A stretch of DNA of 55,403 nucleotides from Desulfococcaceae bacterium. GTDB taxonomy: Bacteria > Desulfobacterota > Desulfobacteria > Desulfobacterales > Desulfosalsimonadaceae. The position numbers were made by a program, and so were the translations under genes. The stretch's first letter is position 1; the number at the start of each line of letters is the position of its first letter. The DNA lies in contig JAQYVU010000019.1 of assembly GCA_030145385.1 (NCBI GenBank), positions 1-55,403 of the forward strand, written 5' to 3'. Under the pieces are notes generated by a model, which was not told the origin of the DNA, searched no databases, and was given only the letters and a program-made list of their open reading frames with translations. Of this stretch, positions 33,565-41,806 are shown piece by piece.

Positions 33565-33760
33565 CCGAAGGGTTTTAAATTTTGAAATTTAAGATAGATC
33601 AACATCCTTAAATAAATATAAAAACAATTTTTTCAAAATTTAAAACGCTCAATTTAGGTTTAGATAATGACCAGCCATGATGACTGAAACAACAAAAAGT
33701 AAAAAATATTTGGTGTGAAGCCTTGCCAACTGATTTGTTCATGTTTATTTTTATAATAAA

Positions 33761-33999
33761 GAAATAGCAAACCAGTCCGAAAGGATGGGACGCAAAGCCA
33801 CTGGCCTAAATCTTTGTTATTGTTTACTTCTTGACCGGATGATTTTTTTTTAAAAAGAGATGGGAAAAGGATTTATCCCCTAAGGTCGAATGGGCCGTAA
33901 ATAGATCCAAAGGTATATTTCCATGCCCATGTTAATCTCTTATGGAATATGCATCTAAAAAAGAAATACATGATAGAGACATGGTAGCAGGGCTGCTTC
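33761..33999 (+). promoter_or_regulatory. Cyclic di-GMP-I (GEMM-I) riboswitch with extended P3
   Basis: The 5' part matches the GEMM-I core: GCAAACC, a hairpin with GAAA tetraloop (33778-33782), GGGACGCAAAGCCA and GGCCTAAA (33803-33810). The 3' part is CATGGTAGCAGGGCTGC (33980-33996), the tetraloop-receptor strand and P3 side, found about 170 bases later. Between them TCTTTGTTAT (33811-33820) pairs with ATGATAGAGA (33970-33979) to extend P3. P1 closes with GAAATAGC (33761-33768) and GCTGCTTC (33992-33999), 7 of 8 pairs. Inside the extension are further possible helices such as ATGGGC/GCCCAT (33890-33895, 33925-33930). It should switch expression of the gene at 34239 through the terminator that follows. 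Confidence 0.87.
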
Positions 34000-34013
34000 T
34001 CTTGAATTGACTG

Positions 34014-34051
34014 CCGGAGTTATCCTTATAAAAGGGAATCTCCGGTTTTTT
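34014..34051 (+). terminator. Intrinsic terminator of the c-di-GMP riboswitch
   Basis: CCGGAG (34014-34019) pairs with CTCCGG (34040-34045), with partial inner pairing across TTATCCTTATAAAAGGGAAT, and is followed by six T (34046-34051). It begins 14 bases after the aptamer end, the usual place for an expression platform. Confidence 0.88.
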
Positions 34052-34167
34052 GTTTTGATAATTAAGTATATTTGTTAAAGTCACACTCTTTCTATTTATA
34101 ATTAATATAAATAGGTTATGCCTTTCTATCAGTTTTTCAAAATATGTTTTTCATCAGTGCGTTTCTA

Positions 34168-34187
34168 AAGAGTTACTCTTCTTTTTT
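34168..34187 (+). terminator. Possible second small hairpin with T-run
   Basis: AAGAG (34168-34172) and CTCTT (34176-34180) form a 5-bp stem with a 3-base loop, followed by C and six T (34182-34187). It is short and AT-rich, so termination would be weak. It lies in the leader ahead of the ribosome site AAAGGAGGT of the gene at 34239. Confidence 0.3.
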
Positions 34188-34238
34188 CAATTGGAACACC
34201 TGGTTAATCATAGATGCTTTTTTAAAAGGAGGTAAAAA

Positions 34239-34769
34239 ATGATTATCAGCGAAATTGATTTATTTAAGGGGATTGATTTTGACGTCATGAATAAGATTGC
34301 CAGTATCTGTTCTGAAGAATCTTATTCAAAAGGCATTGTTTTGTTTAGAAATGGTGAAAAAGCTGAGGCCTTGTATATCATCGTGGAGGGAACAGTTCAC
34401 CTTGAAGTCAGAAACGGGGGGAGAATATCATACAGCATGAACGAACCCGGCGAAGTCTTTGGCTGGTCGAGCATGTTTGAATCAGGCAGGTATACGGCAT
34501 CCGGAATATGCGCAACGGATCTCAAAGCCGTAAAAATTGAAAGAGATAAGATAAACAAAATCTTCAGTAAACATCCGGATGCGGGCATGAAATTTCTCAG
34601 GCGTCTGGGCAACGTGTTTTCCAAAAGACTTTCAAATGCTTATCGTGACTTACTGTCTACCCGGAGTACAGTTTCCGGTCCATCCATATGGATGAATGAT
34701 AATATCATACCAAGTGTTCCGGAAGCACCGTTTTTTGAAGTGCCGGATAACTGGCAGGCTTATTTCTGA
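34239..34769 (+). CDS. Cyclic nucleotide-binding domain protein without HTH
   Basis: The 176-residue product has one cNMP-binding (CAP_ED) domain at residues about 1-125. It begins with LFKGIDFDVMNKIASICSEES, continues with KGIVLFRNGEKAEALYIIVEG, and the phosphate-binding cassette region reads PGEVFGWSSMFESGRYTASG, in which the usual GExxxxxxxRxA Arg is altered. There is no C-terminal helix-turn-helix, so it is not itself a transcription factor; it may be a sensor or scaffold. AAAGGAGGT 3-5 bases before the ATG gives strong translation. The riboswitch and terminator upstream indicate control by c-di-GMP. Confidence 0.87.
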   Translation: MIISEIDLFKGIDFDVMNKIASICSEESYSKGIVLFRNGEKAEALYIIVEGTVHLEVRNGGRISYSMNEPGEVFGWSSMFESGRYTASGICATDLKAVKIERDKINKIFSKHPDAGMKFLRRLGNVFSKRLSNAYRDLLSTRSTVSGPSIWMNDNIIPSVPEAPFFEVPDNWQAYF

Positions 34770-34954
34770 TTTTTATAACCTGCAAAATTCAGGTGTAAAT
34801 TTTATCGAAATTTGCACAAATGTACGTCTTTCTGACATTGATTGTCCTGCAATATGCTGCCTCAAGTCACAATTTCACATCAGGATTCGGATGCTTGAAA
34901 ATTCATTCAGTCACAGAACAAAACAGTCCGATAAAAATTATAAAGGAGAAAATA

Positions 34955-35317
34955 ATGGCAAAACAGATTTCAGTGGTAAAATATGAAAACAGTATTCTGC
35001 CGGGATTCCGGAATAAAATCAGCCGGGCTGAATCCACTGAGGATGTAAAAAAATTTTTTGTTTATTCAGTCCGTGAACTGATGGTTAATATTTTTCAGGA
35101 CAATGAATACCAAGGGTTTGATGCCATTAGACTTTCATCTGGAGGGGCGCCGCATTATGAATTCAACAAGAGCATGAGGCCTGCCGATGAATTTTTTGCT
35201 GTATGGAAAAATTCCGATCTTCCGCATGTGATCAGGCGTATGGCGGAAACCGCTATTCACCGGCACTGGCATCTTGAAAAAAAACCGGAGAAAACAACAA
35301 CCAAAATAAGGAATTGA
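34955..35317 (+). CDS. Hypothetical cytoplasmic protein (120 residues)
   Basis: Starts at the ATG at 34955, preceded by AAAGGAG; a longer frame beginning at 34820 has no ribosome site. It begins MAKQISVVKYENSILPGFRN and is soluble and slightly basic, with no motif that I know. The end is Lys/Thr-rich (KKPEKTTTKIRN). It likely shares the transcript of the cNMP-binding gene, which ends 185 bases before. Confidence 0.7.
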   Translation: MAKQISVVKYENSILPGFRNKISRAESTEDVKKFFVYSVRELMVNIFQDNEYQGFDAIRLSSGGAPHYEFNKSMRPADEFFAVWKNSDLPHVIRRMAETAIHRHWHLEKKPEKTTTKIRN

Positions 35318-35389
35318 TTCAGTCTGATTTTTTTACTCCGCAATTGAAGAATACAGAAAAAAGTTTATGAATACATATAGAGGTGAACC

Positions 35390-35578
35390 ATGACAGCAAA
35401 GCAAAAGGCGCATTATCACATGTCACCATCTGAGCCGCATAAATTTGAATATGAAAATGAACGGCGACAGGTTGAACGGCGTGAGATGAAAAGCGACGGG
35501 TTTGCTTATATCTCAACGGTTGGCTGGATCTGCCGGCGGGAAAGTTGTCGGCGCGATGGCGATAACCTTTTGGTGTGA
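35390..35578 (+). CDS. Small conserved-looking protein rich in Arg
   Basis: The 62-residue product has a good ribosome site (AGAGGTGA) before its ATG. It contains ERRQVERREMKSDGFAY, then STVGWICRRESCRRDGD; this RRxxxRR run and the WICRREx(2)RR ending are familiar from short proteins near signalling genes of deltaproteobacteria, but no function is known to me. It follows the 34955 gene on the same strand and converges on the GAF gene, 15 bases away. Confidence 0.65.
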   Translation: MTAKQKAHYHMSPSEPHKFEYENERRQVERREMKSDGFAYISTVGWICRRESCRRDGDNLLV

Positions 35579-35593
35579 CGCCAGGCAAGCGGA

Positions 35594-36637
35594 TTAAAAC
35601 CAGGACTTATGCGTCCAGATTTCCTTTTCAAGATTCTCCTTATCATGTTTCAGCTGAAGATACATGGATGCATTCTGTATGGCCAGGCCGCCCAGCCGTG
35701 CAAGGGAACGCATCAGGCCGACCGTGTCATCCGGGAATTCTCTTTTTTTTCTGCAGTAGACTCTCATGATGCCAATGACTTCTTCCTTGACGGTTATTGG
35801 AAGACTGAGAATGGTTGCGATCCCTTCCTCGCTTTTTTCGTCTAAATAATCAATGTCTTCCGGATTTATATCATTGATGATTTCCCATTGATGTTTTAAT
35901 GACTTTTCAAGCTGGCGGGCGGATACCGGTCCTTTTTCAATATATTTTTCGCTTAAACCATAGCTGGCAACAAGCTTCAGTTCTTTTTCATTTTCGTCCA
36001 TGAGCCGGATAGTGATCCCCTTGACATTAAACGCGTCCGCGATTTCAGCGGACATGATATTGAGGATTTTTGTAATATCGAGTGAGGAATTGAGGTTTTC
36101 GGTAATGGACAGGAGCAGTTCGGCATTCTGCTTTTTTCGCCTGATAAACCGGGCTTTCTGGATGGCCATGCCCCCCTGGTCCGCCAGGCCGCTTAAAAAT
36201 TCGATTTCCTGCTCCGTGAATTCTCTTGGTTTATCGGTATAAAGGGCTAAAATTCCAATTGGTTTTGCATCCGCCATGACCGGTACATCCAGAATCGAGG
36301 CGATCCCTTCCGCCTTTTTGACTTCATGATTTTCAATCCTCGGGTCGGTCGTCGCATCCCTGATGGTAAGATAACCGCCATCCTTTAGTATTTTCTGTAT
36401 GACTTTTTTTGCACTCATCGGCTCTGCATGGATGTAATCATTTGACAATCCCTTTTGCGCGGCAGGAATGAAATAATCTCCGTTATCGGCTTTTAGAAAC
36501 AGTGCGCAGGCTTTTGCGTTCATGGCGTCAACCGCACTGTCAACGATCAGTTGGAGAATCTCTTCCTTTTCAAAGGTACTTTGAATGGACCGGCTGATTC
36601 TGCAAAAGGTTTTAAAATACCCTTTACAATTTGACAT
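35594..36637 (-). CDS. Two-GAF-domain sensory protein
   Basis: A 347-residue cytoplasmic protein. Two GAF domains (about residues 20-160 and 185-320) are joined by a helical linker with RFIRRKKQNAEL; a coiled-coil tail (LQLKHDKENLEKEIWTHK) ends it. Each GAF shows the usual ASILDVPV...IGILALY and ATILSLPI...IGIMRVY strands. No output domain follows, so it must act by ligand or protein binding. It is 14 bases downstream of phaC on the same strand, hence in the phaE-phaC operon, which suggests that it modulates PHA metabolism or senses redox or cyclic-nucleotide signals. Confidence 0.88.
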   Translation of the reverse strand: MSNCKGYFKTFCRISRSIQSTFEKEEILQLIVDSAVDAMNAKACALFLKADNGDYFIPAAQKGLSNDYIHAEPMSAKKVIQKILKDGGYLTIRDATTDPRIENHEVKKAEGIASILDVPVMADAKPIGILALYTDKPREFTEQEIEFLSGLADQGGMAIQKARFIRRKKQNAELLLSITENLNSSLDITKILNIMSAEIADAFNVKGITIRLMDENEKELKLVASYGLSEKYIEKGPVSARQLEKSLKHQWEIINDINPEDIDYLDEKSEEGIATILSLPITVKEEVIGIMRVYCRKKREFPDDTVGLMRSLARLGGLAIQNASMYLQLKHDKENLEKEIWTHKSWF

Positions 36638-36651
36638 GGCCTTATTCCTTT

Positions 36652-37737
36652 TTACAATATATTATCCTCTCTTTCCTTCAGCCATCCGGCAATCTGGGGT
36701 GCAAATTCCTTCTGACATTTTGAGCTGACATAGATGCCGATATGGCCGGTGTTAAAACAGACATCGCGGGTGTCCGTTGAACCGACTTTATGGGTGATGA
36801 GTTCACACGATTCCGGCGGAACCAGGTGGTCGTATTTCCCGTAAAAATTCAGAACCGGCATGGTGATTTTTTTAAGATCGACCATTGTTCCGTCGATTTC
36901 CAGTTTGTTTTGGATCAGCAGGTTTTTCTTGTAGCAGTCATTGATAAACTGTTTAAACGTTGCGGCAGGCACATCCGGAGAATCGAAAATCCATTTTTCC
37001 ATGCGCACAAAGTTTTCCACGAATTGCTTGTTGTCCATGTTTTTGAAAAATCCGACATACTTGTCGATCATCAGCCTTGCAGGGTTCAAGAGCAGGAACC
37101 CGAGGTTCATGAGATCGCCCGGCATATTCCCGTATGATTCTCCCAGCTGATCCGCATCCGTGTTTTTCATCCAGATATTCAGCAGGCCTTTGTCCGTGTC
37201 AAAGTTGGTGGGAGTGACGGTCAAAACCAGGTTTTTGATTTTTTCCGGATGAAGAGCTGAGTATATCACACAAAACGTGCCCCCCATGCAGATGCCCATC
37301 AGGTTGATTTTGGGCAGATTATATTTTTTGCAGATAAACTCCACGATGTTGTTTATATACCCGTTCACGTGATCGCCGATGGTCAGGTACTGGTCTTTTC
37401 TTGAGGGGTATCCCCAGTCGATCATGAATATATCCATTCCTTTTTTGAGCAGGGTTTCCACCACGCTTCTGTTCGGCTGTAAATCCAGCATGGTTTCCCG
37501 GTTGATGAGCGCATATATAATCAGCAGGGGGGTTTTGCACTCAATATGTTCGGGTTTGTAATGTTTGAGTTTGACCCGGTCTTCTGTGTAAACAACTTCG
37601 TAAGCCGTGGTGGAGATGCTGGTTTCAAGGTTATTGGTTAAGACGTCGACGGCTTTTTTAATGCGTGTTTTGGCTGTTTTGTGTTCCTGGGCAAGATTCT
37701 TTAAGATAAGGTCAACCGGAATTCTGGGTCTATCCAT
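36652..37737 (-). CDS. phaC: Class III poly(3-hydroxyalkanoate) synthase subunit PhaC
   Basis: A 361-residue synthase, the length of class III PhaC. The lipase-like box GICMGG holds nucleophile Cys150 (family GxCxG). The catalytic Asp is in YGKYDHLVPPESC and the His in CFNTGHIGIYVS. It polymerises (R)-3-hydroxyacyl-CoA into PHA granules and needs PhaE as partner, encoded 36 bases upstream. The rest of the fold, with IYALINRETMLDLQPNRSVV and IDWGYPS, is standard. Confidence 0.96.
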   Translation of the reverse strand: MDRPRIPVDLILKNLAQEHKTAKTRIKKAVDVLTNNLETSISTTAYEVVYTEDRVKLKHYKPEHIECKTPLLIIYALINRETMLDLQPNRSVVETLLKKGMDIFMIDWGYPSRKDQYLTIGDHVNGYINNIVEFICKKYNLPKINLMGICMGGTFCVIYSALHPEKIKNLVLTVTPTNFDTDKGLLNIWMKNTDADQLGESYGNMPGDLMNLGFLLLNPARLMIDKYVGFFKNMDNKQFVENFVRMEKWIFDSPDVPAATFKQFINDCYKKNLLIQNKLEIDGTMVDLKKITMPVLNFYGKYDHLVPPESCELITHKVGSTDTRDVCFNTGHIGIYVSSKCQKEFAPQIAGWLKEREDNIL

Positions 37738-37773
37738 TTTTTGTCTCTTTTCAGGCGCTCAAACTTCAGCCTT

Positions 37774-38697
37774 TCAGGGTCGGTTGTTTATCTGTTCCAG
37801 CTGCCTTGCGAGTTCCTTCACTTGTTTTTTCACCATATAGAGTTCTTTGTAAACATCATCCATGTCTTTATTTGTCGGAATGGGTATGTCTTTTAAAATC
37901 TGGCAAATCACTTCGTCTTTTGATTTCCGGTATTCAGCCAGGGAGTCAATGGTGTTCTTCAGAACTTCGGTATATTCCCCGGACTGGAGCAGCTTCATAT
38001 AGTGTCCTTCCAGCATTTTAATCCATTCGTTATAAAACGCACCCGGATTCTCAACAAAATCTTTGTGTTTAATCATTGAGTCAATTTTTGCATGCATGAT
38101 CCGGCTGGTTTTTTCAAGCGGTACGAAAAAGAGGTAGATCAATTCGCTGAGATCTGAGTAGTGGATGTTGAATTTGTCAATCAGAACGGCAATTCGTTCC
38201 AGATGAAATCGCGAAAGACCGAGCTTGGGGACATAAAGATATTTTTTGAACTCACTATCATAGAGTTTCCTGGAAGATTCAAAAATGTGCTGGTCAATAT
38301 CATCAAAATTATACGCTTTGGTATGCTCCCCGATCTTTGAAATACTGTTTAACAGCTGTTTTTGAAATTCCAGTAGATTTTCCGATGAATCACCGGTAAC
38401 CTGCGATAATAATTCAAAAAAAGTCACCATAGAGTCTGAAGCCGCTTTCTGGTTTTCCTGACGGGTCATCATTTGAATCAATGAAGTCAGGTTTTTTATG
38501 CCGGTTTCCCAGGTTTTATATGTTCGGAATTTGCCATTAAAAGAGTTGGCATCAGGAGAGAGCGGTGCATCATCATTTAATGCCGGCTGGGTTTCGTTCA
38601 GGATTCTGGAGATTTCCTCCCAGAAGCCTGTTGCCAGTTCCAGCCATGAAAAAGTCGAAAGTTCCGATTCTTTTCCTGCATTTGAGGGCTGTGTCAT
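37774..38697 (-). CDS. phaE: Class III PHA synthase subunit PhaE
   Basis: The 307-residue product is mostly helical and is the partner of class III PhaC. It opens with WLELATGFWEEISRI, like PhaE N-termini, and ends with a coiled coil (VYKELYMVKKQVKELARQLEQ). Assignment rests on position directly ahead of phaC, length and helical pattern. It has no catalytic motif of its own and should stabilise and activate PhaC. Confidence 0.88.
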   Translation of the reverse strand: MTQPSNAGKESELSTFSWLELATGFWEEISRILNETQPALNDDAPLSPDANSFNGKFRTYKTWETGIKNLTSLIQMMTRQENQKAASDSMVTFFELLSQVTGDSSENLLEFQKQLLNSISKIGEHTKAYNFDDIDQHIFESSRKLYDSEFKKYLYVPKLGLSRFHLERIAVLIDKFNIHYSDLSELIYLFFVPLEKTSRIMHAKIDSMIKHKDFVENPGAFYNEWIKMLEGHYMKLLQSGEYTEVLKNTIDSLAEYRKSKDEVICQILKDIPIPTNKDMDDVYKELYMVKKQVKELARQLEQINNRP

Positions 38698-38968
38698 CCG
38701 GTTTCACCAATAATTCATCTATGAATAAAGACGTTGTTATTATTTGTCCGGAGTGTATCGGGAATTCTGGATTCGTTGCTGATGCAGCGTGAAAGTGTAT
38801 CGCGAAAATTGAGGTGTGGCGTTGAATTTAAACTTTGTCGTATGATTAATATTTAAATTTTTGGTCGGACAAGTGCAATATTTATTTTTTTTATGGGTGT
38901 CTGAAAAACCTGCCGGTGCCTTAATGATGTTGACGGCAGGGCGCTTGGAACGTTTTTTTTCGAAGCAG

Positions 38969-39409
38969 TTATTCTTTTTTATCCGGTTTTGAAAATAACA
39001 TCAGCGGATCCATATCTTTGAATGCGGTTTCGGCAAGATTTGAAAAATCCATCCCCATTTCCAGAAACGATTTGATCTGGTCATCCATGCCTTTTTTGTA
39101 TTCAAGATAGTTCTCTATTGTCTTTTCTAAATATACTTCGAAGAATTCGTGAAGCAGGTTTTCGCCATACTGAATAATCAGGTGAAGCAAAGATACCGGC
39201 AGGGGAGCGGTGTCCTCCTTTGCCTTGTTCATAATGATCTGGGTTAAAATAAATGCGGTCACATCTTCGCCGGTTCTGACATCGATGACTTCAACCCGGA
39301 AGCCTTTTCTGATTGAATCTGAAACGTCTTTCAATGATACATAAATACTGTTCGTTGTATCATACAGTCTTCGGTTGGGATATTTTTTAATGGTTATCTT
39401 GCTGGCCAC
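38969..39409 (-). CDS. phaR: PHA accumulation regulator PhaR
   Basis: The 146-residue product has the PHB accumulation regulator DNA-binding domain at residues 4-66, starting ITIKKYPNRRLYDTTNS. PhaR represses phasin genes and is released when it binds nascent PHA granules. It starts with GTG at 39409, with AAGAGGA 8 bases upstream. It faces the phasin gene across a 514-bp region that contains a TGCAGTGCA word next to the phasin promoter. The C-terminal half is helical. Confidence 0.93.
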   Translation of the reverse strand: MASKITIKKYPNRRLYDTTNSIYVSLKDVSDSIRKGFRVEVIDVRTGEDVTAFILTQIIMNKAKEDTAPLPVSLLHLIIQYGENLLHEFFEVYLEKTIENYLEYKKGMDDQIKSFLEMGMDFSNLAETAFKDMDPLMLFSKPDKKE

Positions 39410-39677
39410 GCAGTCAATCCTCTTGTGTTTTTTCGCAAGCGCCGGAGCGGGTGGAAAGTTCAGTCTGAACAGGTCTGGATTTTAAAAATAAGCAGATGAT
39501 ATGACTGTATCCGGATTCAAATGAATTCGTCATTGTCTGCATAGACTTAATTGTCATGCTACAGCGCAGCAATTTCGATGTCAATAGCATTTTCAACTCA
39601 TTTAAGTTCTTGGTAATTATATTTTTATATAATTATTACAGTTATTTAAAAATAAATTTAGAAATCAAGGGCTTTTG

Positions 39678-39725
39678 TGCAGTGCAGTACTTTTTTCTTG
39701 ACAAAGTCTTTTAGGGGGCTAATAT
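39678..39725 (+). promoter_or_regulatory. Phasin promoter with PhaR-like site
   Basis: A sigma70 promoter, TTGACA at 39698-39703 and TAATAT at 39720-39725 with a 16-base spacer, is preceded by TGCAGTGCA at 39678-39686. TGC-rich words of this type are bound by PhaR proteins, and the position just upstream of -35 suits repression. The leader to the phasin ATG would be about 190 bases. Confidence 0.65.
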
Positions 39726-39791
39726 TTTGCATAAACATTAAACACGATGATTGACATCCCTATGTCCCGATCAGGCGCTCTTTTCTTCGGA

Positions 39792-39819
39792 GGCCAACCG
39801 TAAGCGTTGCCGGTGGGCC
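39792..39819 (+). other. Stem-loop in the long phasin leader
   Basis: GGCC-AA-CCG (39792-39800) and CGG-TG-GGCC (39811-39819) form a stem with an internal loop and 10-base terminal loop in the otherwise unstructured 190-base leader. No known riboswitch was recognised. It may affect messenger stability or translation. Confidence 0.35.
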
Positions 39820-39923
39820 AACTATGCATGTCTTGAAATGAATTGCTCAATTGCAACTGAACCTTTTATATTTTGGGATTTTAAGTAAAGGCTAATTTTT
39901 TAAAACAATAAGGAGAATTCCGC

Positions 39924-40184
39924 ATGGAAGCAGCAAAAATCGCAAAACAAATGATCGGCTTTCAAAAAACTTTTTTTGACAATACGTTTAATGCCATGGT
40001 CATTGTTCAGGATCAAAACGAGAATATTTTCAATGGTTTTTTGAACCAGTTTCCCTGGATCACAAAGGATGGTAAAAAAACGTGGAATGACACGCTTCAA
40101 TTCACCAAAAAAGCCAGGGATGATTTTAAAAAAGCAGTTGATGACGGTTATAACAGAATGGAAGAACTGTATGAAATGAAATAA
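39924..40184 (+). CDS. phaP: Phasin-like PHA granule protein
   Basis: The 86-residue product is an amphipathic helical protein (FQKTFFDNTFNAMVIVQDQN, then WNDTLQFTKKARDDFKKAVDDG), as phasins are. Phasins coat PHA granules. AAGGAG ahead of the ATG and the strong promoter suggest high expression. The position opposite phaR supports the assignment. It is shorter than many phasins (about 110-190 residues). Confidence 0.78.
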   Translation: MEAAKIAKQMIGFQKTFFDNTFNAMVIVQDQNENIFNGFLNQFPWITKDGKKTWNDTLQFTKKARDDFKKAVDDGYNRMEELYEMK

Positions 40185-40229
40185 AAAATTTCAACAGCGG
40201 GTCTTTGCATAATTTATTTTTTGTTGAGA

Positions 40230-41804
40230 ATGGCCATGTATAGTGGGCTTGTTGAGTTAAATAAATGTTTGCTGGACAATCTGCGCCACGATATCCTCTC
40301 ACAATCAAAGACGTTTGCGGACCAGGTGGATGTCTCTCAGAACCTTCTGGCCGGGCTGACCAGATACTATAATGAATTTGTCACTCCTTTTCTTGTGGCC
40401 GGCATTTACTTCAGTCATGCCGAGTCAGATTCTCTTTTTGACGGTTTTCCGGCAGACAGGTTGGAGGCGTATTCGGATCTGCTGGAGTTTAACCTGGACA
40501 TTTTATCCAGGTATCTGTCCGGCAGTTTAAAGGCAGTCGGTGACTATAACTGCCGGGAGCTGAAATATTTTGTCGCGGCCTGGTATAATACCGTTTTCAA
40601 TCTGAAAGGTGAAAAACTGGATGGGTTTTTCTCCCGCCAGTCGGAGATGGTGAGAAATGTAACACAAAAATTTCCCCAGGCGATAGCAGACATTGAACCG
40701 GAATACGGGTTTCACTTTGAACGGGGGGACAACATCAAGTTTGCGGAAACCGATCGGTTTCTTTTGTATCAGATTATGCCCACGGAGCCGAAAATTAAAA
40801 TCCGTGAAAACGGCAAGCCGCTGATCATCATCCCGCCATTTGTTCTCGGAAGTAATATTCTGGCGTTTCTGCCGGGTGAAAAAAGGAGCTACGCGCACAG
40901 CTTTGCCAACCAGGGGGTTCCGACATATATCCGGATTATGAAGGATATTCAAACCACGACAGCATTCCAGGTCATGACCATTGAGGATGATGCCCGCGAT
41001 ACCCGGTTTTTTTGTGAAAAGGTCAGGGAAAAACACGGGAAAATGGTGACCCTCAACGGATATTGCCAGGGCGGGTATACAGCGGTCTGCAATATTCTTT
41101 CCAATAAGCTGGACGGCCTGACCGATGCCTTGATTACCTGCGTTTCGCCGATGGACGGGACACGCAGCACCGGTCTTGGCAATTTTTTGAAAACACTGCC
41201 GCCGCGATTCAATGACCTGATTTACGGGACCAAAACACTTGCCAGTGGAAATAAAGTAGCTGATGGTGACCTGATGGGGTGGGTGTACAAATTGAAAAGT
41301 ATTGAAAATGAAGCGCCCATGGTTTCTTTTTTTCGGGATCTTATGATGATGGCGACCATCAACGGCAAGATGCCGCAAATCAGTAAGACAGCCGCCGCTT
41401 TAAACTACTGGCTTCAAAAGGAGCGATCGGATCTTCCCCTTTCCATAACCCAAATGAGTTTTGCGTCCTACAATATACCGATAACAGATGACGGAACGCT
41501 TCCGGTGAAGATGTTCGGCCGAAAATTGAATTTTAAGGGCATTGCCGGGAAAAAAATTCCCTGGCTCATCTGCTATGGCGAAAATGATGACCTGGTGGAA
41601 AAAGAAACCGCGCTGGCCCCTCTGGATTATGTTGAAGCCGAAGTCACGCCGTTTCCCAAAGGGCATGTGGCCATTGCAACCTCATGGTCGCACCCGGAAT
41701 CTGCATGCGCCCTGCATAAACGATTTGGTGAGAACAATTACCGCGGGCCGGTCCGGTTTCATCTGGATCTGGATAATGCGCCCGGCAAAAAAAGAAGGAG
41801 ATAA
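40230..41804 (+). CDS. PHA-synthase-like alpha/beta hydrolase with Cys nucleophile
   Basis: A protein of about 524 residues. The central nucleophile elbow is NGYCQGGY (Cys at about 279), as in PHA synthases (GxCxGG) rather than Ser hydrolases. Other synthase-like segments are PLIIIPPFVLGSNILAFLPG, YGENDDLVEKETA (Asp) and FPKGHVAIATSW (His). The N-terminal 150 residues are helical and resemble class I/II PHA-synthase N-domains weakly. The start is uncertain: ATG at 40230 or 40236 (both lack a good ribosome site), or TTG at 40221. It follows the phasin by 45 bases and is two bases from the next gene, so it is probably co-transcribed with both. Confidence 0.75.
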   Translation: MAMYSGLVELNKCLLDNLRHDILSQSKTFADQVDVSQNLLAGLTRYYNEFVTPFLVAGIYFSHAESDSLFDGFPADRLEAYSDLLEFNLDILSRYLSGSLKAVGDYNCRELKYFVAAWYNTVFNLKGEKLDGFFSRQSEMVRNVTQKFPQAIADIEPEYGFHFERGDNIKFAETDRFLLYQIMPTEPKIKIRENGKPLIIIPPFVLGSNILAFLPGEKRSYAHSFANQGVPTYIRIMKDIQTTTAFQVMTIEDDARDTRFFCEKVREKHGKMVTLNGYCQGGYTAVCNILSNKLDGLTDALITCVSPMDGTRSTGLGNFLKTLPPRFNDLIYGTKTLASGNKVADGDLMGWVYKLKSIENEAPMVSFFRDLMMMATINGKMPQISKTAAALNYWLQKERSDLPLSITQMSFASYNIPITDDGTLPVKMFGRKLNFKGIAGKKIPWLICYGENDDLVEKETALAPLDYVEAEVTPFPKGHVAIATSWSHPESACALHKRFGENNYRGPVRFHLDLDNAPGKKRRR

Positions 41805-41806
41805 AA

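Noticed and set aside
40527-41378. Long antisense frame within the PHA-synthase-like gene
   Set aside because: It is a shadow of the sense frame with its catalytic motifs; no ribosome site or family pattern.
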